This document shows, piece by piece, positions 16,580-22,997 of a DNA stretch of 24,790 nucleotides (positions are counted from its first letter, which is position 1; each line of letters begins with the position of its first letter). The notes beneath the pieces were generated by a model. That model was not told the origin of the DNA. It saw only the letters and a list, made by a program, of their open reading frames with translations, and searched no databases. The stretch covers positions 1 through 24,790 of the forward strand of contig CAYFUN010000019.1 in the NCBI GenBank assembly GCA_964346535.1, in the 5' to 3' direction. The position numbers and the translations under genes were made by a program. This DNA comes from Neofamilia sp964346535 (lineage in GTDB: Bacteria; Bacillota; Clostridia; Tissierellales; Peptoniphilaceae).

Positions 16580-16618
16580 AAAAAAGTCTTAGGCTATAAT
16601 ATAGCTTAAGACTTTTTT
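16580..16618. terminator. Bidirectional terminator between the AGCS and LtaS-like genes
   Basis: A 12-bp stem (16586-16597 with 16601-16612, one G-U pair) has a 3-nt loop and is flanked by six A on the left and six T on the right. It can stop transcription in both directions. On the - strand it follows the LtaS-like stop directly; on the + strand it backs up the AGCS terminator. Confidence 0.85.
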
Positions 16619-16622
16619 ATTT

Positions 16623-18998
16623 TTAATTGGTCAGGATTTTATAAGACCCACCCTTTTCATAATAGACTAAAACTCCTTGGCTATAAAGGTCATCAAGTAA
16701 GTCCATGTTAAAGGTCTTTTCGTTTACAATTAAGGCATAAAGACTGTGTGCACCTAAGAAGTCTATAAGGTCCTCATCTTTAATAGGAGCCTGTCTAAGG
16801 TCTAGAATAATATTTTCAAAGCCAGCCCCTTGGGCAAAGTAGTATTTGTCTAAGGACGGAATTATGATTAGGTGTTTAGCTTTTGCATCTGGGATTTCAT
16901 GTTTTAAACTTGTATAGATGCTTACATCGTCTTCGTCAGTGTTAAAGGCAAGAATAGTTTCTTCGTTGCCATTGAGCCAGTAGAATAAATATTCTAACAG
17001 AGTTTGATCACTGTCATTTAAAATCAACCTGTCCCTGGCCTTGTTATAGGAATAAGAAATTTCTATATACTTGTTAGCTGGAGCCAGGACATTAAGTTCA
17101 TCAATGCTATTTTCCTTGGCTTTAATAATGTCTACCTTGGTCAAGTCTATAGTCTGGCCATCATTTACAGAGGCAAAGATGTCCTTGCCATCCACAAGAT
17201 TTTTAAGCAAGTCATTTTTTAAAATATAGTTAGACAAATTTATTTCCTTGATGATTTGCTCATAAATATCCCTGTACTTATAAATATCAGTTTGGCTGTA
17301 GTCAGACCTAAGCTCAGCTGTACAGTCGTCAAAAACTTCTGTAGCAGAGATTATAAAAATTACATCTTCATCTATAAAGGACCCCTTTCTCATAATAGTT
17401 TGGGCCTTGACATTGTTGTAGTCCTCGTAGTTGTTTAGGTCGACTCCAAACATAAGGCCTTTATTATTTTTTACGCCTAAGAGATTTAAAATCGTTGGCA
17501 TAAAGTCAATATGAGAACCGACCTTTTTATTAGTATTGCCTATTTCAGATCCTGGACAGGTAATTATTAGTGGGATGTTCATAATCACATCGTAGTTGTA
17601 CTTCTTTCCAATAAAGTCATTCATTAGGTCAATAACTTCCTTAGATGAATTGGGAATTGCAAAGTGGTCGCCGTAGATGGCAATTAAAGATTCGTCATAA
17701 AGACCCTGGGCCTTTAAGTCTTTAATAAATTTACCAAGGGCCTTGTCTGCATAGTGGATGCTATTTAAATAATCTCCTAGCATTGTGTCCTTGTGCTCAT
17801 CTAAAAGGTCAATTTCCTTGTAGGCATCTGGCATAGTAAAGGGATTGTGAGATGATAGGGTCACCATAAAGGCGTAGAAGGGTTTGTTTAACTTTTCTAG
17901 GTCCTTTAAATAGTCCATAGACTGGTCAAAGAAATCTTCGTCAGTAAGGCCAAGTTCAATTACATCTCCAATTTTATAGTCCTCTTGGGAGATAAATCTC
18001 TCAAAGCCTTGGTTGACATAGGCCTTGTCCCTGTTCCAAAAATCTTTTTCATAGCCGTGGAAGGCCCAGGCAGAATAACCTGCATCTCTTAGGACCCAAG
18101 GAAGGCCATAAAAAGTATTTTTTTCATACTGAGAATAAGTTGGACTTTCCATTGAAGGGTGGAGGGAATTATTAGAAACAAACTCTGCATCAGAAGTGTT
18201 GCCCCTGCCTATTTGTTGAAAGTAGTTGTCATAGTAAATTGAAGCTGAATCTTCAATTAACTTATTTAAATTTGGCGTAATTTCTTGGCCATTGTATTCT
18301 AAGTTAATTACAAAATTTTGTAGGGCCTCAACTTGGATGACAATTAAGTTTCTATCCTTGGCTATACCAGTTAAATTTCCTTCTTTAAAAGCAGACCTTT
18401 CTCTAATTGCATCGACATCTGCTTGGGTAAAGGGATTTTTCGTTTCAATTTGTTTTTTTCTATCTCCAGTGTTCCTATAAATATCATAGGCGTGATAAGT
18501 ATAGAGCTCTTGGAAGTAAAGACTAGACAAGCTATTGGTCTTGTAGAAATAGAAAAAAAGTCCACTGGCTAAAAGGCCAGATGCCAAGGCGATTAAAAGT
18601 TTTGCCTTTTTAGAAAAAATATCCTTCTTTGAAAAAATTAAGTACAAGTAAACAAGTGGCAGGTCTAAAATAGGAAGGAGAGATTTAAAATTAATTAGGG
18701 ACTTTAAAGACCCAGTTACATCTCCTAGCATCTTTGTCATTCCAAGCATTTCAACAGAAGGGAGCATATTAAAATAAGTAAAGTACATAGTGTCGGCAAA
18801 AATAATTATAGAAAAAACACTATAAAGAATGCCTAAATAGACCTTCCATCTCTTTTTTGCAAGGCCAGAAATTAAAAACGACCAAGTAAGTGAAAGCAAA
18901 ACTGTTAATAGGCCGACTAAAACAGTAAAGTGAGCTACCTGGCTAAAGTGTAAAAAATATATAGTTTTAAAAATAAATAATATTGATAGTAAAAGCAT
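16623..18998 (-). CDS. LtaS-type lipoteichoic acid synthase/sulfatase-fold transferase with extra C-terminal domain
   Basis: Membrane protein of 791 aa. Five hydrophobic helices (about 1-19, 22-46, 53-75, 107-123, 134-152) precede an extracellular alkaline-phosphatase-fold domain (about 215-590). LtaS enzymes polymerise glycerol phosphate from phosphatidylglycerol. Their catalytic residues are visible: Glu224 (QVEAL), nucleophile Thr268 (GRGNTSD), His314 and Arg323 (FHGYEKDFWNRD), His384 (SSHNPFT), Asp444-His445 (YGDH). LtaS is usually about 620-650 aa; here about 190 residues follow. Their last part (about 680-780) has the cadence of a glycerophosphodiester phosphodiesterase barrel half (HLIIIPSLDKYY, GFENIILDLRQ, LYALIVNEKTFN, GVLVYYE) without an obvious catalytic His/Glu set. 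AGAGGTGG precedes the ATG. The polymerase role is inferred from residues; another phosphoglycerol transferase is possible. Confidence 0.88.
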   Translation of the reverse strand: MLLLSILFIFKTIYFLHFSQVAHFTVLVGLLTVLLSLTWSFLISGLAKKRWKVYLGILYSVFSIIIFADTMYFTYFNMLPSVEMLGMTKMLGDVTGSLKSLINFKSLLPILDLPLVYLYLIFSKKDIFSKKAKLLIALASGLLASGLFFYFYKTNSLSSLYFQELYTYHAYDIYRNTGDRKKQIETKNPFTQADVDAIRERSAFKEGNLTGIAKDRNLIVIQVEALQNFVINLEYNGQEITPNLNKLIEDSASIYYDNYFQQIGRGNTSDAEFVSNNSLHPSMESPTYSQYEKNTFYGLPWVLRDAGYSAWAFHGYEKDFWNRDKAYVNQGFERFISQEDYKIGDVIELGLTDEDFFDQSMDYLKDLEKLNKPFYAFMVTLSSHNPFTMPDAYKEIDLLDEHKDTMLGDYLNSIHYADKALGKFIKDLKAQGLYDESLIAIYGDHFAIPNSSKEVIDLMNDFIGKKYNYDVIMNIPLIITCPGSEIGNTNKKVGSHIDFMPTILNLLGVKNNKGLMFGVDLNNYEDYNNVKAQTIMRKGSFIDEDVIFIISATEVFDDCTAELRSDYSQTDIYKYRDIYEQIIKEINLSNYILKNDLLKNLVDGKDIFASVNDGQTIDLTKVDIIKAKENSIDELNVLAPANKYIEISYSYNKARDRLILNDSDQTLLEYLFYWLNGNEETILAFNTDEDDVSIYTSLKHEIPDAKAKHLIIIPSLDKYYFAQGAGFENIILDLRQAPIKDEDLIDFLGAHSLYALIVNEKTFNMDLLDDLYSQGVLVYYEKGGSYKILTN

Positions 18999-19014
18999 AA
19001 GCCACCTCTAAGAG

Positions 19015-19076
19015 ATTTTATAACAAAGTTAAGGCCCTGTAAAGCTTATATTAAGAAAAAACCAAGCTTATGTAAA
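19015..19076 (-). promoter_or_regulatory. Candidate tandem promoters of the LtaS-like gene
   Basis: On the - strand, TTTACA (19076-19071), 17 nt, TAATAT (19053-19048) gives one candidate. TTTACA (19043-19038), 17 nt, TAAAAT (19020-19015) gives a second with better boxes, but it leaves a leader of only about 10 nt. Both are seen by eye. Confidence 0.4.
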
Positions 19077-19132
19077 TAGTTAATAAAAATTTAAAATACT
19101 GGCCTTGTAAAGATAAAAATTTTCAAAAAACA

Positions 19133-19162
19133 CTAACAAAAATTTTTAAAATAGGATATAAT
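19133..19162 (+). promoter_or_regulatory. Candidate arcA promoter
   Basis: A perfect -10 TATAAT at 19157-19162 with a weak -35 CTAACA (19133-19138) at 18-nt spacing. The start would be near 19169, giving a leader of about 140 nt. The poor -35 would suit an activated promoter; that is inference. Confidence 0.4.
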
Positions 19163-19308
19163 ATAGGTGTCCAAGAAATAATTTATATTGTTGATTATAG
19201 GGGAAGATTTTATGTCTTTCTCTTTTTTTATATAAAATTAGAGAAATTATTAACAAGACCTTACAGTATAAAAATTCTTAATCGAAGAAACAATTAAGGA
19301 GGAAGAAG

Positions 19309-20535
19309 ATGAAGAAAAATCCAATTCACATAGGATCAGAAATCGGCAAATTAAATTCTGTAATCCTACACAGACCAGGCAGGGAACTTTTAAATGTAAC
19401 TCCAGATATTATGGGCGAGTTACTTTTTGATGAAATCCCATTTTTAGATGCGGCCCAAGAAGAACATGACGCCTTTGCCCAAGTTCTAAGAGACAATGGA
19501 GTAGAAGTTTTTTATTTAGAAAAACTTGCAGCTGAATCTATTACCAGCCCTGAAATAAGAAGTGAATTTATTCAAACTTATTTAGACGAAGCTGGAATAA
19601 TTATTCCTAGGGAAAGAGTTTTTGTAGAAGAAATTTTTAAAGACCTAAGTAACCAAGATTTGGTTTTAAGAATGATGGAAGGAACAAGAAAAAGTGAAAT
19701 TCCATCTTATGCAAAGAAAACTTTATCAGAAATGGTAGGAACAGAAAATAATTTTGTCATCCAACCTATGCCAAACCTTTACTTTACTAGAGATCCATTT
19801 TCCTTTATAGGCGACGGAGTTTCAGTAAACCACATGTGGTCTAACACTAGAAGAAGAGAAACTCTTTTTGGCAAGATGATTTTCGACAACCATCCAATGT
19901 TTAAAGACTGTGGAGTTAAGAGATGGTACCACAGGAATGACCTACCATCAATTGAAGGTGGAGACATTATTGTACTTTCAGACAAGGTCCTAGCAATTGG
20001 AATTTCTCAAAGAACCAAGGCCCAAGCAGTTGAAGCCCTAGCTAAAAACTTATTAAGTGCAGATTCAGGTTATGAAACAGTATTAGCCTTTACAATTCCA
20101 AACAAACACGCCTTTATGCACTTAGACACAGTATTTACTATGGTTGACAAGGACTTATTTACTTTGCACCCAGAAGTAGATGAAACCCTTTGTGTTTATT
20201 CATTACAAATGGAAGACGGCGAGCTTGTTACTAGGGAAGAGTCTCATATAATAGAAGAAGTGTTAAGAAAGTTTTTACAAATAGACGAGGTTCATTTAAT
20301 TAGAGAAGGATCAGGAACTATGATGGACGCCGTTAGAGAACAGTGGTCAGATGGTTATAATACTTTAGCCATTGGACCAAGAGAAGTTGTAGTTTATGAC
20401 AGAAACACTATAACCAACGCAGAGTTAGACAAGTTTGGTGCAAAACTTCACATAATAAAATCAGGGGAACTTTCTCGTGGTAGAGGAGGCCCAAGATGTA
20501 TGTCAATGCCAATTAACAGAGACAGCATAAAATAA
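19309..20535 (+). CDS. arcA: Arginine deiminase
   Basis: Cytoplasmic enzyme of 408 aa that hydrolyses L-arginine to citrulline and ammonia. Guanidino-group-modifying motifs are in place: FTRDPF (159-164), EGGD (216-219), HLDTVFTM (271-278) and the C-terminal GRGGPRCMSMP with nucleophile Cys397. Length is normal for bacterial ADI. AAGGAGGAAG lies just before the ATG. It stands alone, with a divergent LtaS-like gene on one side and a convergent rqcH on the other, separated by terminators. No arcB, arcC or arginine/ornithine antiporter is nearby, so the ATP-yielding end of the pathway must be elsewhere or absent. The ammonia may mainly buffer acid. Confidence 0.96.
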   Translation: MKKNPIHIGSEIGKLNSVILHRPGRELLNVTPDIMGELLFDEIPFLDAAQEEHDAFAQVLRDNGVEVFYLEKLAAESITSPEIRSEFIQTYLDEAGIIIPRERVFVEEIFKDLSNQDLVLRMMEGTRKSEIPSYAKKTLSEMVGTENNFVIQPMPNLYFTRDPFSFIGDGVSVNHMWSNTRRRETLFGKMIFDNHPMFKDCGVKRWYHRNDLPSIEGGDIIVLSDKVLAIGISQRTKAQAVEALAKNLLSADSGYETVLAFTIPNKHAFMHLDTVFTMVDKDLFTLHPEVDETLCVYSLQMEDGELVTREESHIIEEVLRKFLQIDEVHLIREGSGTMMDAVREQWSDGYNTLAIGPREVVVYDRNTITNAELDKFGAKLHIIKSGELSRGRGGPRCMSMPINRDSIK

Positions 20536-20549
20536 AAGCCTAAGCAAAA

Positions 20550-20588
20550 AGCCTCTAAGGAATCGAAGTCCTAGAGGCTTATTTTTTT
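20550..20588. terminator. Bidirectional terminator between arcA and rqcH
   Basis: AGCCTCTAAGGA (20550-20561) pairs with TCCTAGAGGCT (20569-20579), with one bulged A and a 7-nt loop. A T-rich tract follows on the right; on the left AAAAA gives the T tract for the - strand. The T tract reaches into the rqcH stop codon. Confidence 0.85.
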
Positions 20589-22317
20589 AATTTTTACTTG
20601 GGTCAGTAGAAGGAACTAATATTGTTTCAAAGTCTACATAAGAAACCAGGCCAGGTTTGTTGGCTGGATGTCTTTTGACATTTTGTTTTTTTGTATAGTC
20701 AACTTCAACTGAACCTGAATTTCTAGCCTTGGAATTAAAGGCAGCAAGTCTGGCAGCAAATTCAATAACATCTTCTGGCAGGCCCTTACCTTCAGTTTTT
20801 ACAATGACATGGCTGCCTGGCAGGCCTTGAATGTGAAACCAATAGTCGTCTCGTCTGGCAACCTTGTGGGTTAAGAAGTCATTTTCCCTGTTGTTTTTGC
20901 CAACATAGATTTTAAAACCTTGGCAGTCATATTCTTTAATGTCTGCCTCTTTAGAATTTTTGCTTTTCTTCTTGCTTTTCTTTCTCTTAATATAGCCTTC
21001 TTTTATTAGCTCATCTTTAATCTCATCAATGTCAGTAACCATATCTGCCAAATCAATTTGAGATAAGACTGATTCAAAGTACTCAATTTCAAGTTTTGTC
21101 TCATAAATTTGCTTGGTCAAAATATTTTCTGCATTTTTTAACTTGCCATATTTTTTATAGTACTTCTGAGCGTTTTGTGGGCCAGAAAGTTTTACATCAA
21201 GGGGAACTAAAACTTCTTCTAGGTCCTCAGAATAAAAATTTTCTAAAGAAATTTCGCTGGCTCCTGGTTGGATCCTGTGGAAGTTAGCTGAAAGTAAGTC
21301 GGCATAGACCTTGAACTTTTCTCGATTTTCAGCTTCCAAAAGATCTCTTTCAAGTTTTCCTAGCTTTGACTTGTCCTTGGTCAGCTTGTTAGTAACTAAA
21401 CGCCTAAGAGCCTGAGACTTTTGGCCCATGCGGTCGTCCTTGTCCCTCTTATAATAAACTGCGTCTAACATCTTTGAAGGAGAGTCAAAGGTCTTTGTTT
21501 CAATTCCCTCCATTGACTCAAGTTTAAGGACGTGAAAGTCTAAAATCTTTTCTCCCATCAGGTAGACAGCTGGCTGGTAGATATTATTTTTAAATTCATC
21601 TATAAGGCCGATAAGGGCAGATAAAAGTTTTTCCCTTTCGTCTTGGTCTAAAGATGCCATTGGCCTATCAGGATCAAGGCCAGCTCGGGCACAAACTTCT
21701 ATGCCTATGGTCTTTGAAAAACCAGTAAAGGAAGTAAAAATCCCCTTGGCTAGGGTTGTGGCTCCCTTAAGATCCTCTAGCTTTTGAAAAATTTCTTCAC
21801 TTGTAGCCTTGTAAGGATCTAACTTATTTTCATCTGCAATGTAAACATAAGGCAGGTGGGGAAGGACTTCTCTAACCCTAGACATAGTAAAGTTGACCCT
21901 TTTTATTGCGTCAATAATAACCTTGTCAGGGCCAAGTAAAATAATATTTGAATGCCTGCCCATAATTTCTACAACCAAAGACTTTTCAATTTTTTCGCTA
22001 AAGTCGTCCCAGGCGTCAAAGACCAGTTCAACAACTCTGTCGTTGCCATATTGGACTACGTCTTTTAAAATCGCTCCGCTTAAGTGTTTTCTTAAAACCA
22101 TAGAAAAAATCGGCGCCTTTTGTGGGTTGTCCTTTTTTTCTTCTGTCAAATAAATTCTCGGATTGTTGCCAGAAGAAGAAATTAAAAGTCTAAATTTTCT
22201 AAAATTAATATTTATTTCGTCATTTTCAACTTGATATATTTTATCTATTCTAAGGCCGACAAGGGTAGACTTTAATTCTTCTACCAAGGCCCCAGTTACA
22301 ATTCCATCAAATGCCAT
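20587..22317 (-). CDS. rqcH: RqcH, NFACT-family ribosome quality-control protein
   Basis: Cytoplasmic protein of 576 aa, often labelled fibronectin-binding protein. RqcH/Rqc2 proteins bind obstructed 50S subunits with peptidyl-tRNA and add C-terminal alanine tails that mark stalled peptides for degradation. Domains in order: NFACT-N from residue 1 (MAFDGIVTGALVEEL), with the functional Asp-Arg pair at 93-94 (GNDRVVELVF); a helix-hairpin region; a long charged coiled coil (about 300-430); a Lys/Ser-rich linker; and NFACT-R (about 453-570) with DYWFHIQGLPGSHVIVK. AGGTGA lies 6 nt before the ATG. An extended -10 promoter is divergent from that of the phosphatase gene. Confidence 0.94.
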   Translation of the reverse strand: MAFDGIVTGALVEELKSTLVGLRIDKIYQVENDEININFRKFRLLISSSGNNPRIYLTEEKKDNPQKAPIFSMVLRKHLSGAILKDVVQYGNDRVVELVFDAWDDFSEKIEKSLVVEIMGRHSNIILLGPDKVIIDAIKRVNFTMSRVREVLPHLPYVYIADENKLDPYKATSEEIFQKLEDLKGATTLAKGIFTSFTGFSKTIGIEVCARAGLDPDRPMASLDQDEREKLLSALIGLIDEFKNNIYQPAVYLMGEKILDFHVLKLESMEGIETKTFDSPSKMLDAVYYKRDKDDRMGQKSQALRRLVTNKLTKDKSKLGKLERDLLEAENREKFKVYADLLSANFHRIQPGASEISLENFYSEDLEEVLVPLDVKLSGPQNAQKYYKKYGKLKNAENILTKQIYETKLEIEYFESVLSQIDLADMVTDIDEIKDELIKEGYIKRKKSKKKSKNSKEADIKEYDCQGFKIYVGKNNRENDFLTHKVARRDDYWFHIQGLPGSHVIVKTEGKGLPEDVIEFAARLAAFNSKARNSGSVEVDYTKKQNVKRHPANKPGLVSYVDFETILVPSTDPSKN

Positions 22318-22334
22318 TTCATCACCTGTAAAAT

Positions 22335-22343
22335 ATTATAACA
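22335..22343 (-). promoter_or_regulatory. Extended -10 promoter of rqcH
   Basis: On the - strand TGTTATAAT (22343-22335), a TGn-TATAAT extended -10 with no good -35, 18 nt before the rqcH ATG. It faces a similar element for the + strand gene. Confidence 0.5.
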
Positions 22344-22358
22344 TAAAGACTCATCCTT

Positions 22359-22367
22359 TGATATAAT
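22359..22367 (+). promoter_or_regulatory. Extended -10 promoter of the histidine phosphatase gene
   Basis: TGATATAAT (22359-22367), a TGn-TATAAT extended -10 without a convincing -35. The start near 22373 would leave a leader of about 12 nt carrying GGAGGA (22375-22380). Confidence 0.5.
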
Positions 22368-22384
22368 AGACAGTGGAGGATTAA

Positions 22385-22987
22385 ATGGACATATATATAA
22401 CTAGACATGGACAGACCGAGTGGAATGTATTAAATAAAATCCAAGGCCATCTGGACTCGCCTCTAACATCAAAGGGCAGGGCAGATGCAAAAAAACTTGG
22501 CCAGAGATTAAAAGATAAAAATATTGACCTGGCCTATAGCTCAGATTTACAAAGAGCTATAGACACGGCGGAGATAATTATTGGCTCAAGAGACAAAGTC
22601 ATTCCCTTAAAATCTCTAAGAGAAATTGGCGTAGGCAAGTGGGAAGGCATGCTTTACGAAGACATAGAAAAAACTTATCCAGAAAAATTTAAGGCCTACA
22701 AGACAAACCCAGAAGCTTATGTGCCAACAAAAGGTGGAGAGACCTATAAAGACTTTGAAAAAAGGGTAAAAGACTTTGTAGAGGATTTAAAAAATGAAGA
22801 CCATGATTCGATTTTAATTGTAACCCATGGCCTAACTTATATGATGCTTTTAAATATCTTTGAAGGCAAAGAGTTAAAAGATATTAGCAAAAGAATTTTA
22901 CCAGCAGGAACTTCCCTGTCTCATATTGAATACAAGGACGGGAAGTTTTATATAATAGAGGAAAACTGTTTAGAACATTTATCTTAA
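22385..22987 (+). CDS. Histidine phosphatase family protein (phosphoglycerate mutase-like)
   Basis: Cytoplasmic phosphatase of 200 aa. The catalytic motif RHGQTEWN (7-14) carries the phospho-accepting His8. Arg57 (SDLQRAIDTAE), acidic Glu80 (LREIGVGKWEG) and His148 (VTHGLTYMM) complete the site. Members of this branch (GpmB, CobC, PhoE and others) act on varied small phosphoesters or are broad-specificity phosphatases. The motifs do not separate these, so no substrate is given. GGAGGA precedes the ATG. The pepF gene begins 10 nt after the stop, so both are probably one transcript; a functional link is not evident. Confidence 0.92.
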   Translation: MDIYITRHGQTEWNVLNKIQGHLDSPLTSKGRADAKKLGQRLKDKNIDLAYSSDLQRAIDTAEIIIGSRDKVIPLKSLREIGVGKWEGMLYEDIEKTYPEKFKAYKTNPEAYVPTKGGETYKDFEKRVKDFVEDLKNEDHDSILIVTHGLTYMMLLNIFEGKELKDISKRILPAGTSLSHIEYKDGKFYIIEENCLEHLS

Positions 22988-22997
22988 GGAGGAAAAA

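Larger units (their letters stand above)
18999..19308. other. Divergent intergenic region, LtaS-like gene / arcA
   Basis: 310 bases without a gene. Besides the candidate promoters, a 12-bp repeat GGCCYTGTAAAG occurs twice in direct orientation (19033-19044 and 19101-19112, one mismatch). In the arcA leader TTTCTCT (19217-19223) pairs with AGAGAAA (19240-19246) around an AT-rich loop. A 7-codon reading frame, MSFSFFI (19212-19235), follows GGGGAAG, but without arginine codons it is no obvious attenuator peptide. No ArgR or Fnr box is clear. Confidence 0.45.

Noticed and set aside
19212..19235. Leader peptide MSFSFFI before arcA
   Set aside because: Seven codons, no arginine codon, and it overlaps an AT-rich hairpin; chance is as good an explanation.
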